Below are positions 8,601 through 17,135 of a DNA stretch of 64,000 nt, one piece after another. The notes beneath the pieces were generated by a model. The model was not told where the DNA came from and did not search any database. It saw only the letters and a program-made list of their open reading frames with translations. The position numbers were made by a program, and so were the translations under genes. This DNA comes from Bacteroidota bacterium (GTDB taxonomy: Bacteria > Bacteroidota > Bacteroidia > Flavobacteriales_D > Crocinitomicaceae). The DNA lies in assembly GCA_006226425.1 (NCBI GenBank), contig SBGX01000012.1, forward strand, positions 62,001-126,000, written 5' to 3'. The stretch's first letter is position 1; the number at the start of each line of letters is the position of its first letter.

Positions 8601-9593
8601 ATGTTATTTTCTAAAACTGAAATGATCCATTTGGCGGCTGCCTTTGATAGCGCCTATCCGGAATATTCCCGTCAATTAAAAGCGTGTAAAACAGAACAAG
8701 AACTGTTGACAACGTACAAGAAAATTAAAGAAGATGCCTTTGAAAAAGCAAGGCCTTATCTCGCGGACGGAGATGATCCAACGGGATTCCCGGCCATCGC
8801 TTTGACCCCCCAACAATATCATAACTTATCTGCTGCTACAGGAAGTAATATAAAGGTATATGTGACAGCTATGATTAATACTGCTCAGGCGATCAAGCCA
8901 GATTTTAGTGTCGGGCAAACCGTCGCTCAACTTATTGGTGGAGGAATCACGGCAATTGGAACAATAGCAGGTGCAGCGTTCGGAGAAGGAATCATTGGAG
9001 GAGCCGTTGCGGCCGTTGCGGTGGCAGCAGGTGTTGAAGCCGTAACTGTCGCCGGTTTGGTAACATTAATTGCTGTGGCCATCATCGCCGTCATCATTCC
9101 CATTCTTTACTTCATGCTTAAACCAGCCTGTTGCTTTACCCTTTTAATGAATGAAACGAATGAGACAATTAATTGGGTTGATGACCATAATGTTCATGGT
9201 AAACCGGTTGGACATACTCCCTTTATTAATGCGGCAATTGATGTGCCAGAACCGATCCCCGGCGCAGGTAAGTATGTATATGCTGGTTTAATTCAAACAG
9301 ACAAGAAGGATGCTGCTTTGGTTGGAACTCAATATGGCTTTACTTACTCCTATGGGAGTACAAAAGTTAATTTTGGAACAGAGTGTCCTTTAACAAGCCT
9401 GTACGTGGATAACAACTGCTATTGCTCAATTGATTCCACATCTGAAACAGCGGCGAATGAGACGGATTCAAAAAATGTGCTGAGCTATTCCGCTAGTGTT
9501 GTGACTCCCAAGCTAGACGTGAGTATTAAGTGCAATTCGGCTTCAGGCTATGTTGCTTATTATATTGCCAGAATTCAAGACGGCTCGATATAA
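8601..9593 (+). CDS. Unknown protein with long Gly/Ala-rich hydrophobic core; possible membrane-inserting protein
   Basis: I do not recognise this 330-residue protein. Residues 1-100 are charged and probably helical. Residues 105-172 are an almost uninterrupted Gly/Ala/Val/Ile stretch (LIGGGITAIGTIAGAAFGEG and onward), long enough for two membrane-spanning hairpin arms. Residues 177-330 look beta-rich (NETNETINWVDDHNVHGKPV, then GKYVYAGLIQ and YGFTYSYGS) with several cysteines. There is no signal peptide and no T9SS domain. A soluble head, a hydrophobic hairpin and a beta domain would fit a pore-forming or membrane-perturbing protein, but this is only a shape argument. It stands alone, with a terminator 47 bases after its stop, in a locus with relic sequences. 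Confidence 0.6.
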   Translation: MLFSKTEMIHLAAAFDSAYPEYSRQLKACKTEQELLTTYKKIKEDAFEKARPYLADGDDPTGFPAIALTPQQYHNLSAATGSNIKVYVTAMINTAQAIKPDFSVGQTVAQLIGGGITAIGTIAGAAFGEGIIGGAVAAVAVAAGVEAVTVAGLVTLIAVAIIAVIIPILYFMLKPACCFTLLMNETNETINWVDDHNVHGKPVGHTPFINAAIDVPEPIPGAGKYVYAGLIQTDKKDAALVGTQYGFTYSYGSTKVNFGTECPLTSLYVDNNCYCSIDSTSETAANETDSKNVLSYSASVVTPKLDVSIKCNSASGYVAYYIARIQDGSI

Positions 9594-9640
9594 AGAGTAG
9601 AAACAATGTGGACTTGTCCGTAGATTGCGAAAGAAAAAGA

Positions 9641-9671
9641 AATAGGAGGCTTCCATAAGTCTCCTATTTTC
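9641..9671 (+). terminator. Intrinsic terminator
   Basis: AATAGGAG (9641-9648) pairs with CTCCTATT (9661-9668) over a 12-base loop, followed by T. It closes the gene at 8601-9593. The rest of the gap to 9946 shows no gene. Confidence 0.65.
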
Positions 9672-9952
9672 ATTATTTGTGTTTTCGCCGAATAACAGAA
9701 ATGAATGAGATTCGTTCCAGCTCGTTGGTGTCGGAATACAAATTTCACACTTAGCCATTCTGTCTGTGGATGGTTCCTTGAGTCATATTAGGAGGCTATT
9801 TTTTTATAGGTGCTTGGCCGAGGCATCATAGAATCCTTATTTTACTTAACTTTAAGAGACTTCTATCGCCGCCGTGCTGATGATGGAAAGTGATCAGAAT
9901 CAAAAATTTGAAAACAGTTCTGACATTTGCTCGTATATTTCCGATGATCAAA

Positions 9953-9969
9953 GTCAAAATTTCTTCAAA
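9953..9969 (+). promoter_or_regulatory. Candidate response-regulator site (direct repeats)
   Basis: GTCAAA (9953-9958) and TTCAAA (9964-9969) start 11 bases apart, 18 bases before the regulator ATG. The same TTCAAA pair with the same 11-base period and a shared TTTCTTCAAA core lies before the PepSY-like gene (11947-11963). OmpR/PhoB-type regulators bind direct repeats spaced one helical turn, so autoregulation by the adjacent response regulator is plausible. The repeats are seen; binding is inference. Confidence 0.4.
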
Positions 9970-9987
9970 ATTGAGCTTTAACCTTGC

Positions 9988-10665
9988 ATGATGAAAATAT
10001 TGATTGTAGAGGATGAGTCAGAATTGGCCGAGGATATACGTTCTTTTCTGAGCACTGAAAATTATCTGTGCGAACTGGCGGATAACTATCAAAGGGCGAT
10101 GGAGAAGATCACGCTTTATGATTACGATTGTATCTTGCTGGATTTGATGTTGCCCGGTGGGGATGGAATTCAGTTATTAGAGGAAATCAAGCGACTCAAC
10201 AAACAGGATGGGGTCATCATTATTTCGGCAAAGAACTCCATCGAGGACAAGGTGGCCGGCTTGAAAATAGGAGCGGATGATTATTTGGCAAAGCCTTTTC
10301 ACCATTCGGAACTGGCGGCCAGGATACATTCAGTGATTCGAAGAAAACAATTTGACAATTCGAACGTGATTGTGCAGGATGAATTGACAATTGATACCCT
10401 GGCAAAAACCGTGAAGGTCCATCAGCAGGAATTGAAGCTGACCAAAAAGGAATTTGATTTACTTGTTTTTTTTATCGGGAACAAAGACCGGGTACTTTCC
10501 AAGGAAGCTCTGGCAGAACACTTGTCGGGGGACATTGCCGATATGTTTGATAATCATGATTTTGTGTATGCACACATCAAAAACCTGAAAAAGAAACTCA
10601 AAGAGGCAGGTTGTGCTAATTACCTGACAACGGTGTATGGATCAGGATATAAGTGGAAGCTATGA
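9988..10665 (+). CDS. OmpR/PhoB-family response regulator
   Basis: This 225-residue protein has a receiver domain (residues 3-115) with acidic pocket E8/D9, phosphoacceptor D52 (in CILLDLMLPGGDG) and conserved K102 (LAKPF). A winged-helix DNA-binding domain follows (about 127-225; KLTKKEFDLLVFF and YGSGYKWKL). It is the partner of the kinase that follows: the stop TGA overlaps the kinase ATG (ATGA at 10662-10665), so the two are translationally coupled. The likely targets are its own promoter and the PepSY-like gene downstream of the kinase, both of which carry the same direct repeats. Confidence 0.93.
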   Translation: MMKILIVEDESELAEDIRSFLSTENYLCELADNYQRAMEKITLYDYDCILLDLMLPGGDGIQLLEEIKRLNKQDGVIIISAKNSIEDKVAGLKIGADDYLAKPFHHSELAARIHSVIRRKQFDNSNVIVQDELTIDTLAKTVKVHQQELKLTKKEFDLLVFFIGNKDRVLSKEALAEHLSGDIADMFDNHDFVYAHIKNLKKKLKEAGCANYLTTVYGSGYKWKL

Positions 10666-11945
10666 GCAAATTACTAAATAGACAACTGAAATTATTTACC
10701 CTCTTCGCTTTCTTTATTTTGATAGCGAGTGTCCCGGTGTACTACCTCGTGATCAATCAGATTTGGGTGGAAGAATTGGATGAACATAACAAATTCATCC
10801 GGGATGAGGTACAAAGCAAATTATCGGCAGCTTCTCTGAAGACGGAAAAGTTGAATGAAATCACGGAATTTTGGAATGCGCTGGAACCGGGCACCAAACT
10901 TGAGGCTATAGATTCGACGAAAATCTGTGAAGATCGCATCTATGAAATTCAGAAAGAGGATCAGCAGGACGCCGGAGAATTTGATCGTTATCGGGTGTTG
11001 TCGTCTGATTTAAAGGTAGGGAATCAATATTACCGCCTGACTGTTGAAACCAACCTGGAAGAAGCAGGGGAGATGATTGGAACGATTGCGTTATTGACGA
11101 TCACCTTCTTTCTACTTATGTTTTTGGGTTTTGTGTTTCTGAATAAGCGCATTTCGGCCAGGGTGTGGAAACCTTTCCGATCGACACTGGATCATCTGAA
11201 AGGATTTCGCTTGTCGGATGAAAAAGCGATCAATTTTGAGGAAACTACTGTGGTGGAATTTGCCGAGTTAAATAGAGAATTAGAAAAGTTGATTTCCAAC
11301 AATTTGGAGGCTTACCAAAAACAGAAGCGCTTTGTGGAGAATGCCTCACATGAATTGCAAACACCACTGGCGATCCTGAAATCCAAGTTGGAATTACTGA
11401 TGCAGTCGGAAGGATTGACGGATAAGCAGGCGGAGTTGGTTTCTGCGATTTCGCAACCACTGTCCCGGATGACCAGACTCAACAAGAACCTGTTGATCCT
11501 GGCGAAAATCGAAAATCAGCAATTTATGGATGCGGAAGAACTGGATTTAGGGGATGTCCTTCAGGAGAATATTCAGCTGTTGCAGGATTATTTTTTGGCG
11601 GCCGGTTTGGAACTAAAAGAAGAAATACAATTAGGGAAAATGGTGCGTGCAAATCGTTTTTTGTTGGAGACCCTATATTCGAATCTGTTGACGAACGCTA
11701 TTAAATTTGCTGGATCGGGTGATCGTGTCAACATCTCTCTGAAAGGGGAAATCTTTGAAATTTCCAATGTGGGGGAGAAGGAATTGAGTGCGGAAGGCTT
11801 ATTTGAACGCTTTACCAATGTCTCCGAAAATGATCGGAATAGTGGTTTGGGATTGGCCATAGTGAAAGAAATCTGTACCTTTTATGATTGGAAACTGACT
11901 TACCGCTTTGAAGAAAAACGACATGTTTTTTCCGTCACATTTTAA
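10662..11945 (+). CDS. Membrane sensor histidine kinase
   Basis: I place the start at the ATG at 10662, which overlaps the regulator stop, rather than at the GTG at 10653; this gives 427 residues. A transmembrane helix at about 11-33, a periplasmic sensor loop of about 100 residues, and a second helix (about 139-161) lead to a HAMP-like linker. The HisKA domain has phospho-acceptor H230 (NASHELQTP), and the HATPase domain has the N-box NLLTNAIKFAG and the G-box NSGLGLAIV. The extracytoplasmic signal is unknown. Its first ~75 bases have a degenerate second copy at 8173-8247. Confidence 0.93.
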   Translation: MSKLLNRQLKLFTLFAFFILIASVPVYYLVINQIWVEELDEHNKFIRDEVQSKLSAASLKTEKLNEITEFWNALEPGTKLEAIDSTKICEDRIYEIQKEDQQDAGEFDRYRVLSSDLKVGNQYYRLTVETNLEEAGEMIGTIALLTITFFLLMFLGFVFLNKRISARVWKPFRSTLDHLKGFRLSDEKAINFEETTVVEFAELNRELEKLISNNLEAYQKQKRFVENASHELQTPLAILKSKLELLMQSEGLTDKQAELVSAISQPLSRMTRLNKNLLILAKIENQQFMDAEELDLGDVLQENIQLLQDYFLAAGLELKEEIQLGKMVRANRFLLETLYSNLLTNAIKFAGSGDRVNISLKGEIFEISNVGEKELSAEGLFERFTNVSENDRNSGLGLAIVKEICTFYDWKLTYRFEEKRHVFSVTF

Positions 11946-11946
11946 A

Positions 11947-11963
11947 TTCAAACTTTCTTCAAA
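11947..11963 (+). promoter_or_regulatory. Candidate response-regulator site before the PepSY-like gene
   Basis: TTCAAA at 11947-11952 and again at 11958-11963 (11 bases start to start), about 50 bases before the ATG at 12012. They match the pair before the response regulator. No strong TAnnTTTG element follows, consistent with activator-dependent transcription. Confidence 0.4.
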
Positions 11964-12011
11964 TTCGATGCGGATCTTTACCGTATAAATTAATTAATAA
12001 ACCCTCGTAGT

Positions 12012-12470
12012 ATGAAAAAAGTAATGATGGTGATCGCTTGCGGAATATTGTTGACTAGCCAGGCCTGTGCTCAGAAAAAGCCAAAATCGGAAGTTCCCCA
12101 GCCCGTGAAGGATGCATTTGTGACCAAATTTCCGAATGTGAGTAAAGTGAAGTGGGAAAAAGAAGAAGGAAATGAATGGGAGGCAGACTTTAAAATGAAT
12201 AAAGTAGCGTATTCGGCCAGTTTTAAAGCCTCCGGAGAATGGATTGAAACCGAACATGAAATTTCCTCTTCGGAGCTTCCGGAAGCAGTGAAAAACACTT
12301 TGAAAATCCAGTTTTCAGATTACGAAATAGATGACGCTGAAATGGCTGAAACCGCTCATGGAACTGTTTACGAAGTGAAACTGGAAAAGGGCGAGCAGGA
12401 AATGGAAGTAGTTCTGGATGCCACTGGAAAAGTAATGAAGAAGAAAGTGGAGGAAGAAGACGAAGATTAA
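12012..12470 (+). CDS. Exported PepSY-like domain protein
   Basis: This 152-residue protein has a signal peptide (residues 1-20, MKKVMMVIACGILLTSQACA, ending near a cysteine that might be lipidated) and two PepSY-like (DUF2874-type) halves. The first (PQPVKDAFVTKFPNVSKVKW) and second (LPEAVKNTLKIQFSDYEIDD) share the pattern of a helix followed by a beta sheet containing xxxYEVxLEKG. The tail is strongly acidic (EEEDED). In Bacteroidota such small periplasmic proteins often sit beside two-component systems and are among their strongest targets. The position behind the kinase and the shared upstream repeats support that here. Molecular function unknown. Confidence 0.82.
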   Translation: MKKVMMVIACGILLTSQACAQKKPKSEVPQPVKDAFVTKFPNVSKVKWEKEEGNEWEADFKMNKVAYSASFKASGEWIETEHEISSSELPEAVKNTLKIQFSDYEIDDAEMAETAHGTVYEVKLEKGEQEMEVVLDATGKVMKKKVEEEDED

Positions 12471-12498
12471 AGTTTTTCTGATTTCCAGATACTAATAG

Positions 12499-12530
12499 AG
12501 GGAAGCATTACTGCTTCCCTTTTTTGTTTT
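12499..12530 (+). terminator. Intrinsic terminator
   Basis: AGGGAAGCA (12499-12507) pairs perfectly with TGCTTCCCT (12512-12520) over a four-base loop, followed by a T-rich tract. It ends the two-component/PepSY unit. Confidence 0.88.
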
Positions 12531-12616
12531 GACGGTGCACATATTTTCTCAAACAATGTTGTTCACATCATTTCTTATGAGCCACCAAGCAAAAATATGT
12601 GTAAGTTCGTTTTCAC

Positions 12617-13951
12617 ATGGAGGACACTCTTTTTTTGCTGGCTTATTCCCTTGTGGCCCTGTTCATTTCATGGATCTGGGTGGACTATTATCGCTTGATA
12701 GATGTGTATGACAAAGTCAAACTGAAATACCTGATCATTGCTTTTTTGCTGGGCTGTACATCCGTGTTTGTGACCGATTTTCTGGCAGAATGGATGCAAT
12801 TGCTTTTTCCGCGAATGACAGGGAATCTACTAAACGATCTGGGATACTGTATTTTCCGGATTGGTCTGACGGAAGAAGTTTCTAAGATCACCCCTCTTAT
12901 TTTAATGCTCATCTTATTCAAAGATCAGTTCAGGGAGCCTCTGGACTATCTGGCTTTTGCCTGTACCTGTGCGCTGGGCTTTTCAGCGGTGGAAAATGTA
13001 TTGTATTTCCAGATTTATGGTCCGGAGGTGATCAAGGGGAGGGCGGTCCTTTCAACAATCGGGCACATGTTTGATACGGCACTGGTGGCCTATGGAATTA
13101 TTTTGTGGAAGTATCGGAAAAATCGCCCGGGAGTTTGGAATGTGCCATTGTTTCTGTTCCTCGGAGCCTTGTCACACGGGATTTATGACTTCATCTTGAT
13201 GTATAGACATATGCCTTTTGGAGTGACTTTTTACATCATCATGTACTTTCTAATGACCATCTCACTTTTTGCGGTGATGCTAAATAATGCGCTCAATAAC
13301 TCAGCACATTTCTCTTACAAAAAAGTGGTGGATTCGCATCTCGTTTCAAGGCGCATTTTGACCTATTACGGAGTCCTTTTTCTGGTTTATCTCGGTCTGA
13401 CAAGTATCAAGTACGGATTGTTGAATGTGTTGCTAAGTATTCCGCTTTCCATTTTGACGACCGGGGCCGTTTTGATCATTACTGCCTTGCGACTGAGTCG
13501 TTTCCGACTGGAACCAGGTGTTTGGGAAAAGTTGCGCTTCGAGTTGCCGTTTCATGTGGATTTTGTGGAAGGGATCAAGCCTTCAATCATAGTGAAAGGG
13601 AATTCGTACAATGAGGTTTACGTTAATACATACTACGAGGAGTATTTTCAGTTGGTGCCTCTTTCTTCCCATAAATCGTACCTGAAAGGAAGGCGAAAGG
13701 CCTACATTTGGAAAAAAGAGTTTGCTAAGAGTGGTCGTTTGCTCTATTCTGTCCGGGTGTATGATGATCTGTTCGGTGAAAGTCATGGCGAATTTGTATT
13801 GCGTCCCAAAACGGCGGGAGCTACGATGTATCAGGATAAGTACCCGATTTGTGCCCTGATGAAGGCAAAGTCTGATCAAGCTACGAAGTTATTGTTTTAT
13901 GAATGGGTGGTCCTCTTGCCCCTTCGAAGAGAGGAGGAACGTCGTGGCTGA
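12617..13951 (+). CDS. PrsW-family intramembrane metalloprotease with cytosolic extension
   Basis: This 444-residue protein has about eight hydrophobic helices in its first 300 residues. PrsW/CPBP-type motifs are present: LTEEVSK (E86, E87), FSAVENVLY (E126), GHMFDTA (H150) and ALSHGIYDF (H187, D191). Together these can bind the catalytic metal. PrsW cleaves anti-sigma factors within the membrane in Bacillus; the target here is unknown. A hydrophilic C-terminal region of about 140 residues (from about 300) is not part of the core protease and has no recognised domain. No anti-sigma factor gene is adjacent. Confidence 0.8.
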   Translation: MEDTLFLLAYSLVALFISWIWVDYYRLIDVYDKVKLKYLIIAFLLGCTSVFVTDFLAEWMQLLFPRMTGNLLNDLGYCIFRIGLTEEVSKITPLILMLILFKDQFREPLDYLAFACTCALGFSAVENVLYFQIYGPEVIKGRAVLSTIGHMFDTALVAYGIILWKYRKNRPGVWNVPLFLFLGALSHGIYDFILMYRHMPFGVTFYIIMYFLMTISLFAVMLNNALNNSAHFSYKKVVDSHLVSRRILTYYGVLFLVYLGLTSIKYGLLNVLLSIPLSILTTGAVLIITALRLSRFRLEPGVWEKLRFELPFHVDFVEGIKPSIIVKGNSYNEVYVNTYYEEYFQLVPLSSHKSYLKGRRKAYIWKKEFAKSGRLLYSVRVYDDLFGESHGEFVLRPKTAGATMYQDKYPICALMKAKSDQATKLLFYEWVVLLPLRREEERRG

Positions 13952-14013
13952 GAAAAGTCCCAACAAAGTGGGAATTTCCTTTTCCTTATCTTTGGAAACA
14001 AGATTGAAATAAT

Positions 14014-15084
14014 ATGACCCTACTAATTTTATTCTTTTTATTATCCATTGCATTTTCATTTTTGTGTTCGATTTGGGAAGCTGTCCTGTTGAGTGTCACG
14101 CCTTCCTACATTGGTACCCTGGTTCAAAGCGGGAATACAGTAGGAGAAACGCTTCGGGATTATAAGAAGGATATCGATCGTCCGCTTTCTGCGATATTGA
14201 CCCTGAATACGATTGCCCATACCGTTGGTGCGATCGGAGTGGGAGCACAAGCGGGAGCCCTGTTTGGTGAAACCACATTTACTTTAGGGCCTGTGCATAT
14301 CAGTATGGAGGCGATCATTGCAGCCTTAATGACCTTGGCGATCCTCATTTTGTCGGAAATCATTCCTAAAACGCTAGGTGCCAATCAATGGAGGTCCCTG
14401 GTTCCTTTTACAGTTTATTCCCTGCGGATCATCGTTGTGATTTTGTCCCCGCTGGTTTGGTTGAGTCAATTGATCACCAAACGTCTGAAAAAGAATAAGG
14501 AAGCAAGTGTTTTTAGCCGGGCTGACTTTCAGGCAATGGCCCGTGCGGGGGAAGAAAGTGGAGCATTGAAAGCAAGTGAGTCCCGGACAATTGGAAACTT
14601 GCTAAAGTTAGATCAGATCAAGGTGAAAAATATCATGACTCCGAGATCCGTGATGCTTTCGGCAGGAGTGGAGAACTCGGTGGAAGCCTATTATCAGGAG
14701 CACATGCCGATTAAAAACTCTCGGATTCCGGTCTTTGATGAGGAAAAGGAGCAGGTCATCGGAATTTTGTTGAAGAATGATCTGTTTCAGTCCATGATTG
14801 AGGGAGAAGAAGGAATTTCCATTGGGGAAATCATGCGTCCTGTCCAGTTCATTAAAAGTGATGCCTCGCTTTCGGAACTGGAAAAGTTGTTTCGCAATAA
14901 CAGCAATCACCTGGCCATGGTCACAGACGAATTTGGTTTGGTCATGGGGCTGGTGACCCTCGAAGACTTAATGGAAACCATTTTGGGACTGGAAATCGTC
15001 GATGAAATGGACGATGTGGAAGACCTCCAGAAGCTTGCCCGGGAAATTTGGGTCAGAAGGCATGGAGAGAAACAAACAGATTGA
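14014..15084 (+). CDS. CNNM/DUF21 transmembrane protein with CBS domains
   Basis: This 356-residue protein has an N-terminal DUF21/CNNM membrane domain (about 1-150, helices and the LSEIIPKTLGA signature) and two CBS domains (about 200-320; IMTPRSVMLSAGVENS and FGLVMGLVTLEDLMETILG). The CorC/HlyC C-terminal domain is absent, so it is a short member of the hemolysin-III-like/CorC group. CNNM proteins handle Mg2+ (or Co2+) efflux, with CBS domains sensing nucleotide. It converges with the phosphatase gene, with seven bases between the stops. Confidence 0.85.
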   Translation: MTLLILFFLLSIAFSFLCSIWEAVLLSVTPSYIGTLVQSGNTVGETLRDYKKDIDRPLSAILTLNTIAHTVGAIGVGAQAGALFGETTFTLGPVHISMEAIIAALMTLAILILSEIIPKTLGANQWRSLVPFTVYSLRIIVVILSPLVWLSQLITKRLKKNKEASVFSRADFQAMARAGEESGALKASESRTIGNLLKLDQIKVKNIMTPRSVMLSAGVENSVEAYYQEHMPIKNSRIPVFDEEKEQVIGILLKNDLFQSMIEGEEGISIGEIMRPVQFIKSDASLSELEKLFRNNSNHLAMVTDEFGLVMGLVTLEDLMETILGLEIVDEMDDVEDLQKLAREIWVRRHGEKQTD

Positions 15085-15091
15085 GATAAAT

Positions 15092-16063
15092 CTATCGATT
15101 CATTAACTCGGGAATGGCTTTTCCTTTTCCGGTGGACATTTCGACTCCCAGCATACAGGCGATGGTGGCCGTAAGATCAACCTGGTCGTATTTCCGATCT
15201 ACCTCCTTGTTTTTGGCAATATCAGGTCCGAGAGCTAACAAACTAATGTGACGACAACCTTCGCATCCGTCACCATGACTTTTAAATCCATCTTTGTGTC
15301 CGTCCAGGTGCCGACCGTGATCATTGGTGATGTAGAGGGCGGTTTGATTTTTCATTTCCGGATCTTGTTGAATCATCTTCCAAAGATCGAGAGCCATACC
15401 ATCCAGGTCACGAATAGAAGTCAGGTATTTTTCCCAATTGTTCGCATGCCCCCATACATCTATATTTAAGAGGTTGATCAGGGTCAACACAGGTTTATGT
15501 TCTTGAATGATTGACTTAAATATTGGCCAACCGACATGATCGTCCGGATAACCAATCCCGCTGCCTTTATGTCCACAGTAGGTTGAGGGCATGTAGGTAT
15601 TCCACCAGTCTTTGTTCTTGGTATTTGCGAGCATTTCCAATTTCCCTTTACTGGTCAGAATCCAGGCCTTGCGCTTGTCTAGCTTGCGTTGTTTGATCAG
15701 ATATTGAAAAATACTCGGGTTTTTGGGTAGTTTTTTTCCATTGTTTGGAATATTTTGATGTACTCCCGTACAAAGAGCTGTATGTCCGGAATTCGTATAA
15801 GTGGATCCCTCATTTCTAAAATTGGTAAACAAGGTTCCTTCCTTCTTGAGAATTCTTCCCATATTCGGGATATACTGGTAGGAAGAATCACCAAAAGTTT
15901 CACTCCATCTTGGTCCATCCAACACCAGAATAATGTGGTATTTGGTTTTGAAAGCGATGCTAGTTCCTGCTGTTAAGGTCGAAGGGGTTTCCTGCTTCTT
16001 AACAAAACCTGTAAGCAGAGGAATCAATGCAATTAATGAGCAAAGTGCCAATAATTTTCTCAT
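15092..16063 (-). CDS. Exported alkaline phosphatase-superfamily hydrolase
   Basis: This 323-residue protein has a signal peptide (about 1-20, MRKLLALCSLIALIPLLTGF) and superfamily metal-site motifs. These are an early Asp (IILVLDGPRW), the nucleophile region STYTNSGHTALCTG with a Thr/Ser nucleophile, a mid-protein NIDVWGHA (Asp, His) and the late TNDHGRH (Asp, His). It is shorter than sulfatases and close to the phosphodiesterase/nucleotide pyrophosphatase branch; a cysteine-rich patch (GDGCEGCRH) follows. Substrate is unknown. It is monocistronic and faces the CNNM gene. A TACTTTTG box lies just upstream of its ATG on the minus strand, without a good -33 partner. Confidence 0.78.
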   Translation of the reverse strand: MRKLLALCSLIALIPLLTGFVKKQETPSTLTAGTSIAFKTKYHIILVLDGPRWSETFGDSSYQYIPNMGRILKKEGTLFTNFRNEGSTYTNSGHTALCTGVHQNIPNNGKKLPKNPSIFQYLIKQRKLDKRKAWILTSKGKLEMLANTKNKDWWNTYMPSTYCGHKGSGIGYPDDHVGWPIFKSIIQEHKPVLTLINLLNIDVWGHANNWEKYLTSIRDLDGMALDLWKMIQQDPEMKNQTALYITNDHGRHLDGHKDGFKSHGDGCEGCRHISLLALGPDIAKNKEVDRKYDQVDLTATIACMLGVEMSTGKGKAIPELMNR

Positions 16064-16228
16064 ACCTCAAAAGTAGTAAAAACCAATGTTTAAATCTTTG
16101 ATTTTAAATTTTCTCTGGAAATAGCGCTTGAATGAGCTGTCTGAGTGAGAACTTGAATCGGAAGCAGAACTATTTTCCTGGAAAAATGTATTTTAGACAG
16201 ACTCCAAAACAGGAAATCAGATGAAACG

Positions 16229-17131
16229 ATGAAATTTGGAAAAGTAAGTAATCCCGAAGCAGTAGATTTTACAATTCCTGAGGACCATCCCGGCACCAAA
16301 GAAGTCTTTCACAAATACGGACAAACAGATGGACAGTTAAAGGTATACGTGGGCTGTGCCAAGTGGAACCGCCAGGACCTGAAAAATTTCTATCCGAGGG
16401 GGACAAAAGATGAACTGGCATATTATGGGACTCAGTTCAATGCGATTGAAATGAATGCCACATTTTACCGAATCTTCCCGGAGGAGCAATTTGAAAAATG
16501 GCGTGAAAAAGTCCCGAAAGGTTTCCGCTTCTTTCCAAAACTGCCACAGGAAATCTCTCATTTTAAGCAATTGAACCAGGTTGGGGAGGTCACAGACCGC
16601 TTTCTGGCTGCCGCAATTCACCTGGAAGAGCATTTGGGATGCTTTTTCCTGCAAATGAATGAACGCTTTACCCCAAAACAATTTGAGAGGCTCCGGCATT
16701 TTGTGGAAAGCTGGCCCCAGGATGTCCGTTTAGCGGTTGAACTACGACATGAAGATTGGTACAGTGATTCGGAATTCTCAAAGGAGCTGTATGAACTTTT
16801 AGAGCATCATGGAATTGGAAATGTCTTGGTTGATACAGCCGGAAGAAGAGATTTGATGCACATGCGAATGACCAATGCCAGACCATTTATTCGTTGGGTT
16901 GGAGCGAATCATTCGAGTGATTACACCCGCCTGGATGATTGGGTAAACAGAATCGGGCTTTGGATAGAACAAGGGATGACCGAACTGGATTTTTTTGTGC
17001 ATCAGAACCTGGAAGAAGAATCTCCTTTGTTGGCGGCATACCTGATAGAAAAATTGAACGAGAAGTACGGATTTGATTTGAAAGTACCCGTTTCACTTTC
17101 AGATTTAGGAAATCAGGGGAGTTTATTTTAA
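16229..17131 (+). CDS. DUF72 (YecE-like) protein
   Basis: This 300-residue TIM-barrel-like protein has DUF72 features: VYVGCAKWN near residue 34, FNAIEMNATFYRI, FRFFPKLPQEISH, a GCFFLQMNERF segment and LAVELRHEDWY. Family function is not established. It lies four bases before the fructosamine-kinase gene, so the two are co-transcribed. Confidence 0.85.
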   Translation: MKFGKVSNPEAVDFTIPEDHPGTKEVFHKYGQTDGQLKVYVGCAKWNRQDLKNFYPRGTKDELAYYGTQFNAIEMNATFYRIFPEEQFEKWREKVPKGFRFFPKLPQEISHFKQLNQVGEVTDRFLAAAIHLEEHLGCFFLQMNERFTPKQFERLRHFVESWPQDVRLAVELRHEDWYSDSEFSKELYELLEHHGIGNVLVDTAGRRDLMHMRMTNARPFIRWVGANHSSDYTRLDDWVNRIGLWIEQGMTELDFFVHQNLEEESPLLAAYLIEKLNEKYGFDLKVPVSLSDLGNQGSLF

Positions 17132-17135
17132 GATC

